This document shows, in pieces, positions 1 through 10,346 of a DNA stretch of 37,050 nucleotides. A program made the translations under genes and the position numbers. The stretch is taken from assembly GCF_041956535.1 (NCBI RefSeq), contig NW_027192234.1, positions 7,376-44,425 of the forward strand. Direction: 5' to 3'. Source of the stretch: Calcarisporiella thermophila CBS 279.70 (Eukaryota > Calcarisporiellomycota). The notes under the pieces are model-generated. The model was not told the origin of the DNA, did no database searches, and saw nothing but the letters and a program-made list of their open reading frames with translations. Numbering within the stretch: position 1 is the stretch's first letter; the number at the start of each line of letters is the position of its first letter.

Positions 1-237
1 ATGATAGCTGTGGAGATATGGTCGAATTAAGTCACTAATCACGTGACATACTTCAGCGTTTCATCAGATTACAACCGACAAACCGTATTATTAGCCTTCG
101 GATGTTTTTAATAACGCCAAACCTGTCTTATTTACGTAACATAGATATTTTAAGTGTATAAATAGTCCCTTAACTTGTATACTTTAGTTTTGGGGCCAAG
201 GACAGCTGACCGAGTCGCCACATTGTGCTGAGCTTGA
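1..237. other. No gene seen (left edge)
   Basis: I see no supported gene here. Sequence just before 238 carries stops in the frame of the LINE fragment that follows (TGA at 229-231 and 235-237), so the older 5' part of that element is either decayed or absent. Confidence 0.5.
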
Positions 238-843
238 TATAATATTTGTAAAATCCTTCCTAACCAGATATCACCAGATCCAGTTGCGGTAACTAGAGAA
301 TGGGCGCACATTACCTCATATGAAGGAGCGTGGAGAAGAGCCTGGAAGAGCTGGCCAAGACGCCCAAGCGAACCAAAGCAAAAGATCCTTCGATGGCGTC
401 TCCTTCAACATAAGTTAATAACAGCAAGAAATGCCCGACACTTCGACCACTCTAGCCCCAACTACAAGAGATGCCGACGAGAAGAGATAGAGACGATAGA
501 ACATGCCTTCTTTGAATGTGCGAGAATTGGAGATCTGTGGAGGTGGTTTAACAGGCTCCATCAAAAGATCCTCGATAAGCCCTGGACAAGCATGCATAAA
601 TACGAGAAACTCTTCGGATTCCACGAGGAGACATAGGGCAAAGATCGACAAGTCTCCATGTTGTTACACGACATCATGGTGTGGAGTATACATAATACCA
701 GGATTGCAATTGTAATAGACAACCATGAACACGAGGACATCGCATTCAAGTGTAACTTTTTATCAGATCTTATCATAGCAATCAAAGGACAATGGATACA
801 GGCACAGAGGAAAAAAGACGAAGAAGGGTTCAAGCAAAAATGA
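238..843 (+). pseudogene. LINE (non-LTR retrotransposon) C-terminal fragment with zinc-knuckle
   Basis: One reading frame (positions = 1 mod 3) runs from 238 to the TGA at 841-843 with a single in-frame TAG at 634-636. It encodes the C-terminal part of a LINE reverse-transcriptase polyprotein. The block around 340-430 (W..W..R.SEPK....RWRLLQHKLIT) aligns well with the LINE at the right end of the window (W..W..R.SEPK....KWRLLKHRLV). It is followed by a zf-RVT style segment with ETIEHAFFECARIGDLW. The last residues are basic (AQRKKDEEGFKQK), like the C-terminus of the other LINE copy near 36478-36643. The RT palm is absent, so this is a 5'-truncated dead copy. The domain call is by motif only. 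The 3' UTR and poly-A end could not be delimited. Confidence 0.75.
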
Positions 844-1179
844 GGAAAAGCTCGCTAATCCGGATCGATGACAGCCAAGAAGTAGCCTTCGATTTCGAGG
901 AAGCCAAGCACACTTAATTCGATATTTCCAAGCACGGAATTCTTTAAATTAAAGTACCTCCGGAAAATTTTGGGGTACCTGCATATATTTAATAAATTGA
1001 TCATATTTCCTGAAAGTTTACTATTACAAGTAAATATTATTTATATTTTAAAAACTGACTTTGCCTGCTTTCATTATGTTCACAATATTGGTTATTTTGT
1101 TTGCAACTTTACAGGGATATAGCGATTTATTATAAAAAATGAAGTGGGACAATTTTGACTAATATAAACCAGGGTTGAT
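844..1179. other. Intergenic/repeat spacer
   Basis: No gene seen. It contains the LINE 3' flank and, at 953-978, a palindromic stretch resembling a Tc1-type terminal repeat (annotated separately). The rest is AT-rich without recognisable structure. Confidence 0.5.
953..978. repeat. Possible Tc1-type terminal inverted-repeat relic
   Basis: AGTACCTCC followed by GGAAAATTTT and GGGGTACC makes an imperfect palindrome. It resembles the ends of Tc1/mariner elements, which often begin with AGT(A/G)CCTCC-like sequence. It lies about 200 bp upstream of the Tc1-like transposase relic, a sensible distance for a 5' end. No matching 3' terminal repeat was found, so the assignment is tentative. Confidence 0.3.
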
Positions 1180-1641
1180 TTGTATCTATGTAACTCGATA
1201 TCTAAAGGTGTCTATGGCTCGAAAGTTACTCAACATTTTCTGCTAACCATACTCTTATCCGTTCTCCTCGAAGAGGGATACTCAACACGCGAAATTGCCG
1301 CCCGAGAAGGCATTGTAAAAAGTAGCGTGGCAAGAATATTCCAGAATAAAGAGAATGCATCAATTAATCCTCCAAGAAAGAAAAAAGGTCGCCCACGCAA
1401 ATTATCCAGCCGTGGTGAAAATAGATTATGTAGAAGCGTGGCGACAGGAGAGTGCAAGAACGCAGTCAAGGTGCAAGAACTTTGGAACTAGACGACCGAG
1501 GAGGTTATTTCCGTGAACACTGTTCGTGAAGCACTCCATCGTAATGATTTTGTAGCTAGGGTCAAGAGAAAAAAACCTTTTCTATCGAAAAGGCATCGCC
1601 TTAGTAGACTGGCCATAAATTTATATCCCATGTTTTTCTAG
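1180..1641 (+). pseudogene. Tc1-like transposase N-terminal relic
   Basis: The frame encodes a Tc1/mariner transposase N-terminus: a first helix-turn-helix (LLEEGYSTREIAAREGI..SSVARI), an AT-hook-like basic linker (RKKKGRPRKLS) and a second helix-turn-helix region (NTVREALHRNDF.ARVKRKKPFLSKRHR). These are the paired DNA-binding domains that bind the terminal repeats. An in-frame TAG at 1489-1491 interrupts the protein, and the catalytic DDE/D domain is missing after about 1610, so the element cannot encode an active transposase. No ATG precedes the conserved part in frame, so the true start is lost. Neighbouring repeats suggest several layers of insertion. Confidence 0.75.
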
Positions 1642-1740
1642 TACATAATAAGCTTGTTCGGAAGCACATATCACATTTGTAATATATATTAAATAAACCA
1701 CAAGACGCAAGTTACCGCGTCCTTAGAGGAAAAAAAAAAG

Positions 1741-2155
1741 TGTTGTGAGGAGAATTGGCACAATATGGAATTATGGCGCAGTAGGAGGAAAGGAGGCCTG
1801 GTTTTGGTGGCTTATTTTTCTTTTACACTTCTTTAAGTCCTTGGGATGGTTTTATTAGTATATTTATTAGCTTACGGTTACGGTTAACATATTTTTCCTT
1901 GATTACCTCATTATATTTTTATTATCTTGTTTACATTTATGTTTGTGGTACGTTATTTTTAGTATAAAAGGGAAACATCTTTGTTTACAATAAAAGAGTG
2001 CTATTTTTTGTTTTGGGATAGAACCGGATTACTTTACAATCCACTTTGTGTCGTTTATTAGCCTTCTGAAGTGTTTACGGAAGGACAATCAAGAGCTTAG
2101 GGATAGCTAGAGGATTGTCAGGATAGACCTTATTAGTCTATTATTCGACGCAACA
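1741..2155 (+). mobile_element. Probable solo LTR of an LTR retrotransposon
   Basis: The 415-bp segment starts TGTTGTGAGG and ends CGACGCAACA, giving the TGTTG...CAACA inverted ends typical of LTRs. Inside are a TATA box (TATAAAAG, 1963-1970) and a polyadenylation signal (AATAAA, 1989-1994) in the order and spacing expected of U3-R-U5. No gag or pol sequence and no second LTR lie in the window, so it looks like a solo LTR left by recombination. The flanking 5-mers (AAAAG and AAGGT) do not form a clean target duplication, which keeps confidence moderate. Confidence 0.55.
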
Positions 2156-2172
2156 AAGGTTAAGTAGTTGGG

Positions 2173-2501
2173 GTCGCCTTTGGTTGACGTAGTGATTTGA
2201 GACCCCGGAGCCGAACCACTAGGTTGCGAGTTCGATTACCGTAGGCGATACCTGTCGATGAGAATTTGCCGGGTTTTTCTCAGGACGCAACCGCTATCAA
2301 TAGTATAGCAACAAGCAAGTAATATCAAGCGGCTACAAAAATAGATAGCAAAAATCCTTAGGAGAAACCCAACTACAAAAATGGGAGACCAGGGGCAGAA
2401 CCTGGGTGATTTTGACTTAGAAGTCTACCCTTCCATTCCCTTCAGATAAAAATCATAAGGTGGATGTAAAAAATATATCCCGAGGGAGAAAAAAAATACG
2501 T
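2173..2501 (+). mobile_element. tRNA-derived SINE (family 1)
   Basis: The element opens with a tRNA-like head. GTCGCCT at 2173-2179 can pair with AGGCGAT at 2243-2249 as a 7-bp acceptor stem. An A-box-like TGGTTGACGTAGTG follows, and a B-box-like GAGTTCGATTACC lies at about 2228-2240. An unrelated body of about 250 bp ends in an A-rich run (2489-2496). Candidate 10-bp target duplications, AGTAGTTGGG (2163-2172) and AGTAGTTAGG (2502-2511), flank it with one mismatch, and the left one ends exactly where tRNA position 1 begins. The T stem is degenerate, so it is an old copy. Its body and tail do not resemble the SINE near 36.8 kb. Confidence 0.55.
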
Positions 2502-2730
2502 AGTAGTTAGGAGTATGTATTTCTCATTTTACAAACACAACAGAACTGGAATAAAGCAATATTTTTTAGCCTTCGCCCTTGAGCTCGCTGTTCTCACCAC
2601 GAATTCCTAATTTCACAAAATTGGAATTCCTGTATGGGAATCAAATAGCAGTCACGAAGCGCTCGAGTGCCTACCATCATAAAAATTAAAATCGATCGCG
2701 TAATATAACGACCCTACTAGATAAATAAAA

Positions 2731-3145
2731 ATGAAGAGATCGCTCCTTGCTCTAAGCCTTTTTATGCTTACTACCTGCACTGCCTCGATTGCCCATGAGA
2801 CTACTGACTCCAAGTGCAACCCAACTGATCTGGACATTGATGTCTAAGCTAAGCCTAATTTTGAGGATTTTGAGTACACCAATGGCAGCCTTAAAAGCAA
2901 CGAATGCTATACAATGAAGATTGACCATCATATGGGAAGTTACAAGATTTGTGAGTCAATTCCACTTAAATATTCAAGTTGCATAATTACTGATTGTCAA
3001 GATGCAAACATTTATAGCGAAGGAATCGCAGGTTACATTTTTCCCGGAACGCAGATGCAATGGGAAAGCAGTCTATAGTGGGAATGATTCCAATGCGGAG
3101 ACAGATTTCACTGCTCGATCGTTCAAGATCACTTGCAACAGCTAA
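2731..3145 (+). pseudogene. Small secreted cysteine-containing protein, apparently broken
   Basis: An ATG at 2731 opens a clear signal peptide (KRSLLALSLFMLTTCTASIA) followed by HETTDSKC. After 38 codons the frame hits TAA at 2845-2847, but protein-like sequence continues in the same frame (FEDFEYTNGSLKSNECYTMKI). A candidate intron donor GTGAGT is at 2951-2956. A last exon-like segment ends at TAA 3143-3145 (CNGKAVYSG...FKITCNS), but no donor/acceptor pair I tried restores one frame. The intact ancestor would be a secreted protein of roughly 110 residues with several cysteines. No family is recognised. Either a pseudogene or a gene whose exon structure I have misread. Confidence 0.4.
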
Positions 3146-4870
3146 CTTGCCAAATTTCTAACCATTTGTATCTAGTGTATTATTTATCCCTGTCTCTTTG
3201 ACACATTTCAGTACAATGGTTTTTAGACTATACATATTCTAATTGTAGTTGTGAGATAAAGAAGATATCACGAATATAAAATAAAAAATAATCGAGCGCA
3301 TAGCATGAACGAGTCCTACTGAGCGCTTGTCTCATATCGCATTCGCGTAGGCGTAGGGTTTTGAATATATTAAAGTTGGGGTTTAAGGTTACGAACTTGC
3401 AACCCTAATTGTAATTGAATTTCTGCAGTATTTAACCCTCAGTGTTTCGAGGGTATTGAAATGCATCCTTTAGACATTCATTGACTAGTGTTTCTTAAAT
3501 CTTTTTTACGAACTTATTTTAGTGTAATAAACATTAGTATATGTCGAACCCTACTTGTGCTTATTACACCGCCATAACTACATTGTCTTGGTACACCTGC
3601 TCATTTCTTCGCATATTCCCTTACTAAGTGTAATAGTTTTGTTGAGTGGGGTAGCATATAGGATACTATGGGGAATAAGGATGAGTCTCTGCACCAACTG
3701 AAAATTAGTGATTGCGAACCTTGGATTTGACGCTTTTGGGGCACCATGCGGGAATGTTCGACCTGAAATTTTCAGAGAAGATAGTGGGGAAGTTCCGGTG
3801 AAATGAATTGTGAAAATGGAGGCTGCTATCCTGTTGGACTGACGATGCCGCGCTTTCTACTTTAAAATGCTGCAGTACGGATATAGCTAGCGGTTCGTTC
3901 CGTGAGAAAAATATAATTGGGGGAGAACACTCATAGAAGGTGGGAGTGCTCGTCAGGAATAAAATCCTTTGCCTGTAGCCTTGAATAATATCGATGTAAC
4001 CAATAGTATTGGAGAGATTATAGATGAGAATAGCTGTAATAGAAGAGATTTCGAAGACGGAGGGTAGGGTGATAGACGATAAGAGTGTAAGGAAGGGGAG
4101 TGGGTGGGAAAAAGTTGACTACGAAAGCAACGGCTCATGGCAAGATGGGGAGTATTCCTAGTGTTGAATCAACTGAGTGAGACACTAGCCACATATCTTT
4201 GGCTTAGGGATTGGCTAGCTTGTCTTTGTCGAGGCAAGAACTCATGGAACCCATGGATGCGGTGAAATTTGCCCCGGCGATAAATATGCTTGGCTACAGG
4301 ACCGGAGGAGATATTGCTCTAAATAATAATGTGCATGTCTTGGAGCATAGAATCTTAGCATCGCAGGAGATTGGTGTATTCGTCATCTCCATTTCATCGT
4401 ATCTTGCGTATTCTCCATCGATATCCATACTGCAGCGTTACACTGTGCGAAGCGCGGCTCGGTCCAATCGATCAGCATGCTAAGTGTTTCAACGCTCTAA
4501 CAAGCTAGTGACTTACCAATCTATCACTTCATGGTGTTCCTTAGCTGTATAATAGGGTACATATATGATCGAACTGGCACTTCTCGAGTCGATCGCATAC
4601 TCGGCCCCCGTAGTTCGTCTCGAATCCACGAATAATCCTACTTATCCCACTAGTAGATATTTGAGGTGTCCGACCTGCATCCATTTTCTTTGTTGGGGAT
4701 TGAAACCTCTTCACATTAAGCTTAGCAACTTAGATTGCAAAGGTATCGGCTTAGTATTATATTTTGTAATGTTGGTAGACATTATTTAGCACAATTCAAA
4801 TAGGAGTAAACGAGTTTGTTAAGATAAAGGCACACGAAGTAGAGAAGACGGACACAAAGCAGGCGAACTA
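3146..4870. other. No gene recognised (1.7 kb)
   Basis: Short ORFs on both strands have no domain, signal peptide or intron-like context and look like chance. The rightmost part probably includes the 3' UTR of the minus-strand phosphoesterase. Confidence 0.5.
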
Positions 4871-5875
4871 TCAATTTGAGGATTCGTATGGGAGCTCCAG
4901 CTTTTGGACCCACTTCTTTCGCAGGTGGTCCCGGCCCATAATCACGACCCGATCCTTGTAGATTTGCAGGTAGAGGGATTGGGCCTCCTTGTAACCACCG
5001 GGGGGCACGTATTCTCTGCCATTGGAATCCATAGTCCACTCTTGCTCAATAAACCCGGTGTTGATGATCTGGAACCCTTTTGGATTTCCGCCCTCCACCG
5101 TCTTGCGGGTTTGCCAGTCGTCGAGGTACAACTTGTAGTGGGTGTGCGAGGTAAAAAGGATGACCTGAGAGTACTGGCCCAAGATGTCCAGGAGCTCTTT
5201 CTTCTGCATGTAGATGTTCTCGTAGCCCTTGGGACTGCTGCCAGAGGTGGTCATGTAGATCGGGATGTGAAGGTAAACAAAGATGGGTTTGCCGGACGCA
5301 GAGTGAACCTGGAGCCGCTCCTTGAGCCAGTTCAGCTGCTCTGGGCTCAGCCAGACGTAGTCTCCCTTAATGTATCTAGAGATGGAGCGGTTAGAGGATT
5401 TTGTCTCGAGGTGGTCCACCCTAAAGTTATGGCAAGAGGTACAGAGCTTGGTATACCTTTCTGTGCCCAAAAAAATCAAGGGAAAGCCGTCCACAGTGCG
5501 CTCGTAGTATATTTTGGGCTCTTTCGTTAATTTTCGGAAACGCTCGAACATCACCTCTTCTTTATCGCCCGAGTACAGGTCATGATTGCCAATATTGTAG
5601 AAGACCTTTTCCGGGTGCGGATTTGAGTTGAGAGTCGAGAGGAGATCGGTGTATTGTTTCTCATAGCCCTCCCTGGCGACATCGCCATTAATGACAAGAG
5701 CTTGATACTTGGGATCCACAGCAACCATGTCATTGAGTGCCAATTTGAGATCGTTGAGATCACCCTGTGTATCACTCGCCACGAAGAATGTGGTAATGGG
5801 TGTGTCGGCTACAGGTGCCGCAAAAGAGCACACGAATGTCGCCACAGATGCAATGGCAAATAGGTAGCCTTTCAT
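4871..5875 (-). CDS. Secreted calcineurin-like metallophosphoesterase
   Basis: The single-exon 334-residue protein has an N-terminal signal peptide (residues 1-20, cleavage likely after SFAA). A metallophosphoesterase core follows with motifs in order: SDTQGD (34-39), NGD (63-65), GNHD (96-99), H203 in YLHIP and SHTH (243-246). These are the metal and phosphate ligands of the calcineurin-like fold, so it should hydrolyse phosphate esters outside the cell or in the secretory lumen; the substrate is unknown. The first metal motif is D-T-Q rather than the common D-x-H. CxxC at 145-148 may form a disulfide. The start is set by the signal peptide and by upstream TATA and CACGTG sequences. It has no introns, unlike most neighbours. 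Phosphatase type remains open. Confidence 0.85.
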   Translation of the reverse strand: MKGYLFAIASVATFVCSFAAPVADTPITTFFVASDTQGDLNDLKLALNDMVAVDPKYQALVINGDVAREGYEKQYTDLLSTLNSNPHPEKVFYNIGNHDLYSGDKEEVMFERFRKLTKEPKIYYERTVDGFPLIFLGTERYTKLCTSCHNFRVDHLETKSSNRSISRYIKGDYVWLSPEQLNWLKERLQVHSASGKPIFVYLHIPIYMTTSGSSPKGYENIYMQKKELLDILGQYSQVILFTSHTHYKLYLDDWQTRKTVEGGNPKGFQIINTGFIEQEWTMDSNGREYVPPGGYKEAQSLYLQIYKDRVVIMGRDHLRKKWVQKLELPYESSN

Positions 5876-6011
5876 AGTACTTTAAACACAACTCGGAGAG
5901 CGCGGAGAAAGAGAGGCGGGGCTAGGGGGAAATGGAAAGGGAAAGGAATGGAATAAAGAAAGTGTAATGTCACCTGCAGTAACCTAGCCTGATGCTCGCC
6001 TCTTCCTCTCG

Positions 6012-6019
6012 CTTTTATA
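6012..6019 (-). promoter_or_regulatory. TATA box of the phosphoesterase gene
   Basis: On the minus strand this reads TATAAAAG, about 137 bp upstream of the start codon at 5875. The position and sequence fit a core promoter. Seen directly; function inferred. Confidence 0.5.
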
Positions 6020-6100
6020 CTTTGCATACGTTTAATATGTCCAACAATCGTCCAACATCTGAAATTCAAGAGAGCGTTCCCCACATCCATTGGCCACCCG

Positions 6101-6106
6101 CACGTG
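6101..6106. promoter_or_regulatory. CACGTG E-box upstream of the phosphoesterase
   Basis: A palindromic CACGTG lies about 225 bp upstream of the secreted phosphoesterase start and about 80 bp upstream of its TATA box. In fungi this core is bound by bHLH factors including Pho4/NUC-1-type phosphate regulators, which would suit this gene. One six-base site is weak evidence. Confidence 0.3.
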
Positions 6107-6249
6107 CCCTGACCCGACCTCAAGCGGCTTTCATCGAAGGGCGGTTTTAGGACAATGGGATCCCCTTTCTCACGTAATTCGTGAAAACTTGTACGCTGCT
6201 TAGACCTCGTGGAAGTCTCTTTGGGCTGAAGCTTCGGTCTGAGCAAACT

Positions 6250-7450
6250 CTTTCGTCAGAGAGATCCTCCACCACGAGTCCCACCCATGCTAGCGCAGTT
6301 GGACGCTGCGGTACTCCGTATCTTGCTAATTGTCCTATACTGTAATCGATTATTTTTATCTTGTTTCGCCATATTCTGTTGTCCGTTCTATGCTCAGTTT
6401 GCCCAGCTTACCTCTGATCTATTCCTATCTAAAGAGATTATCATTCCCATACCTCTTTCTTTGGAGAAGCACGACTGAGCTAGGGACAAGAGGCGAGTGG
6501 CTGATACCTTTTTGCGGGCGTGATTGATAACGGTCTACGACAGGATTGATGCTTGGAGAGAGAAAGGATGAGCCCTTGCTCTCAGTCCATTCAAGCTTAA
6601 TAAGCTTCTTCAGAATAGTTGCACCTGTATTTTTATGCCCTCCAATGAGCGAAACATCTGTCGGAAATGTGGGGGGTCTAGAACCCTCTCTCTTCCAGGT
6701 TCCTCTACATAGGGCTGTTACTCCAACTCTATTATTCCCATCGATACTGATTAGACAAAGTGCCCCTAACTGGCTTCATGCTTTAGCCTTTGCAATGTAT
6801 CCAATGTATCCTTTATCCTTTAGGTGTAGGTTGAACCGATATTATCTAAAGCGCTTGGAGTATGCATAAACAAATAACCATCCCGCAACTCGATTTCCGC
6901 GTTTCCAAAGTACTTGCAAAGTTCGGTTTCAGTGCTGGCTTTTTAATCGCATCGCCATAATGCGGCCATCCTTCCTAGTTAGGTATTGGGCGCTTTGGAA
7001 GATGCCGGGAGAGCTTATGGCCAACTGTTCTCAACTTTTCCCCTGGCTAGTTTTCCTAGCGGGTGGGTTGGCCTTCCTTAGGGCCCCAAGGCAATATTCA
7101 AGCCAGATCACAAGGACTTTCGGCATAGCAGAGAGAACATTTGGATGAACACAACGCTTGTTGTAGTGAAATTGGTTTTCAAATAATTTAGCATAACGTA
7201 GGTCTCAAAAATTGTTAGACAGGGAACCAAAAAATTGAAAAAAAACAGTCGATCGAATACAGGACAAATAAAGCTGGTTATGGCAGGGAGCCATGAATAC
7301 GAACAACAACAAAATCAACAGCAGAGGGGAGACAAAAAAAAATGCACACACACACACGAAATGATAAATAGATTCCCCGTTAATGATATTGCATGAAATA
7401 CAGGTCTCTATTCTAGCAACGTAGGGTGGGTTGACACAGATGGCATTGAA
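6250..7450. other. Intergenic, no gene recognised
   Basis: Several short ORFs (for example 6546-6869) have no family signature. A tandem CAATGTATC repeat near 6794 and a short (CA)n run near 7345-7358 are simple repeats. The right end is probably the 3' UTR of the OSH3-like gene. Confidence 0.45.
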
Positions 7451-10346
7451 TTACCACAACTCAATTTTCCTCTCAAACCCTTTCTCTCTTTCTTCCCAGT
7501 ACCCGCCTTTGTACCTCCAAATCTTCGGCTCTTCCCCATATGGGTCCTTTGTTTCCTCGAACCACTGAGGCACCCACGCTCGGCCCTCCGACTCCAGCAG
7601 CTTTCGATATTCGCGCTGCCGCTGTTCCACGCGCTGCTTCTCCGCATCCGCCTGCTGCACCTTACCCTCTTCGAAAAGGCGCTGGTCCGGGCGCAAGCGA
7701 GTGTCCGTGTTGGGGAGCTTTCCCTCTAGGTCAGGGGTGATCTCGTTCAGCTCAATGGCGAACCGCGTGAAGCCATAGTACCGCTCGTGGTCAGGAAGGG
7801 GGGGGTGTGCGCGCCACATCACCTGTAGTTTGTCCGAGCCCACCTCGAGGGCCAGGGCTTCGTTCCACTTCCCCTTGATTTGACGCCACACGCGCCCCTC
7901 CCGAGTATACAGCGTCGCGCACACCTCGTTCCGACGCCCGCCCCAGAAATCCGACTCTTTGTAGGTGATGTCTGCATATTCGCCCGTGGTGTGGTTGGTG
8001 ACCCGCACTTCTCCCGTGTGCTCGAGATAGCGGGTGCCTGCGAGCATGTTGCGGGTCCAAGTCGAAGGCTTGGTGTAGGTGAAGTGATCGCCATGCCGCG
8101 AGAGGAGCACGTGCACACATCCGCTGGGAACGAGCTCCATGGATTTCCCCCAGAATTTGGTCTTCATCTTCGAGTCTTGGTAGAAGGTGAAATTCGGAGA
8201 CTCCGCATGACACTAGAGGGAGGAAGGGAGGGAGGGAGGGGGGGTGGAATGGAAAAAGAAACAAAAGAGAAGAGGTGAGAAAACGTTCAAGACGATGGTG
8301 GCGGCGCGGAGGACGAGTTCACGCCAAGAGCAGTGGGTTATACTCACAGCCATAATGGGGGGGTGGTGGCTCACTTTCTCGGCAATGAATTTGAAGCCCT
8401 TGTCCTTCCGTACACACTCATAGGTTTCGCCGTGGAGAGGGTTGAATGGCTTTCTGCCGGCACGGAACTGCGTGCTCGCGTATCCGGACACCGAAAACGC
8501 CGTCACATAGGCGAGGCGCATCATTGAATCGTCCTCCGAGGTGGCGCGGTCGAGCAGCTCGCTGTATTCTAGCTCCTCGCACAGGCGCTGCAGCAAGTTG
8601 AGGGGTTCGTTGAGCGAGACCGGCATCGCGATGGTGGACAAATCTTTGCCCACGTTCTTGCGCAGGATTGAGAGGAGGGATATGTCGTCACCACACACGG
8701 GGTGGGGAAGGTGTTTTCGGCGTGGGATAACGGCCTCCTGCTCCATCACCTCGGAGATGGTTTTGGCGGTGGAGGTGGAGGAGGCGGACAGGGACTCCTC
8801 CTTGCGCGGGGCCACAGCCTCCTCTGCGGAAATTTCGGCCAGCAGTTCGCGGTCGGGCGACTTGGGTATCTCGATCCCGATTTCATGCCACTCTCCCTCG
8901 TCCTCTTCCGCGACATGGATATCCTCGTCCGCGTCGAAGAAGAGCTCGGAGCTCTGCAGCGAGCTGACCGAGGAGGCATAGATGGACGGGCTTGTCATTC
9001 CCCGAACGCGTTGGTCGAGCGAGGCGGGAGAACCTGGGCGCTCTTTCCGTTGCTGTAGTTGCTGCTGCTGCTGGTGCTGTTGCTGTTGCTGATGGATGCG
9101 ATTCATTTCGGCCTTCATAAGCTCGAACGCACGCTCTTTTTCTTGGTGGAGCTTGGAAAAGGCGTTTTCAAGTTGACCAAGGATGGTCAGGGCCTTGCTG
9201 TTGTTGCTGGCAAGCGCGGCGGACTCATTCGACCCGCTTCGGTTGCGTGAAAAATGTTCGAACATGGCCCTGCTGTTGTTCACCGAGCGAGAGCGGGAGG
9301 AGGGGTCCAATAGCGGCGGCTGCATGGCCGATTTCAGCGACGAGAGCAGCTCTTTGACGGTGAGAAAGCCCTGGCTCAAGGTATCCATGGATGCGTGGAC
9401 GCTCTGTGGCCCGGCCCCAGAGGAGGCAGAAGCCACCGCCTCCAGGGACGAGAGACGCATGGTGGTGGCCGCGCTGACCGGGGTGTTGCGCTTGTGCGAG
9501 CGGATTGCGTCCACCCACTTGTCGTAGTCGGCGCGGGAGAGAGGCTTCAGGTGGTAGGTCGCCGTTCCTCCATCGATGTGGATGACGCTCTGTTGCGGGG
9601 ACACGGACACAATACACTGCATCAGCTGTAGCGACCCGCGCACAACGCTGTGCGGGTGCAGGCGGTAGGAGAGGGTTCCGCGGTCGAGCTCAACCCATCG
9701 CTTAGCCCATCCTTGCATCTTCTTTCGCTTTTTCTTAAGCACCCATCCGGAAAGCTCCGGCTGATGCTGGGTCTCCTCGAGGGTTCCTGTGGGGCAGCAA
9801 GAAAGAGAGTTAGTGGGGGCTTTGGCTCATCCCCAGGGAGCATGAGCGGCATCAGCTCAATGACGACTCACCATCGGCCAAAGATGTGAAGAATGTCAGG
9901 CGCTTGGGGGTTGTCAGCGAGTAGGTGTTGTCAAAGCACAGGACATAGGTGCCCTCTTCCCTGGCGATGTACTGGCCCTTGATGGTGTTCGAGGCCGAGT
10001 TGTAGTGCTGGACCGGCAGCACTTCGATGAGATCGGCCTGCGCCAATTTCTCTGCCGCAGAGCTCATCTTCTTGGGGCCCATTCCCGCGGTCGTTGTGGT
10101 TGAGGTGAGGATGGAGCCATCGTCATCCTCGGAGTCGCCGGCCAGATGGGTCGATGCACTGTCCACGCGATGGGTCTGAGGGCCACAGCCTCCATTGGCC
10201 CGGTCGAGGGGCTTTGCGCATTTGTAGAGGCCAAAGGAGATGTTCTTGTTCTTGGTGGAGAACCACCAGAGGAGCGTTTGGTTTTTCTGCGAGACGCGCA
10301 CAAAGTGCTGGTAGATGTCCCGGGGCTGCACCTCAACTTCTTGCAT
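7451..10346 (-). CDS. OSH3: Osh3-type oxysterol-binding protein (GOLD-PH-FFAT-ORD)
   Basis: Three exons (10346-9872, 9786-8348, 8212-7451) joined by introns of 85 and 135 bp give an 891-residue protein in one continuous frame. Domains in order: a GOLD domain (about 1-160, with WWFSTKNKNISFGLYK); a PH domain (about 168-258, SGWVLKKKRKKMQGWAKRWVEL); a glutamine-rich linker (about 391-404); a FFAT-like motif LFFDADE at 440-446 preceded by SSE; and the ORD lipid-transfer domain (about 513-891). The ORD signature reads EKVSHHPP at 628-635, where many family members have EQVSHHPP. Known Osh3 proteins bind VAP proteins on the ER through FFAT and contact other membranes with the PH domain, and transfer or sense lipids. 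The start ATG at 10346 is chosen because GOLD homology begins immediately. Confidence 0.9.

Noticed and set aside
1741-1860. Short frame resembling a Tc1 catalytic-domain strand
   Set aside because: The match was only a few residues, and the segment is better explained as the start of the LTR.
4211-4483. 90-codon plus-strand ORF
   Set aside because: Does not begin with supported context and shows no family motif.
4904-5530. 208-codon plus-strand ORF
   Set aside because: It is antisense to the phosphoesterase, whose motifs and signal peptide are clear; this frame has no domain features.
6546-6869. 107-codon plus-strand ORF
   Set aside because: No recognisable features in otherwise gene-free DNA.
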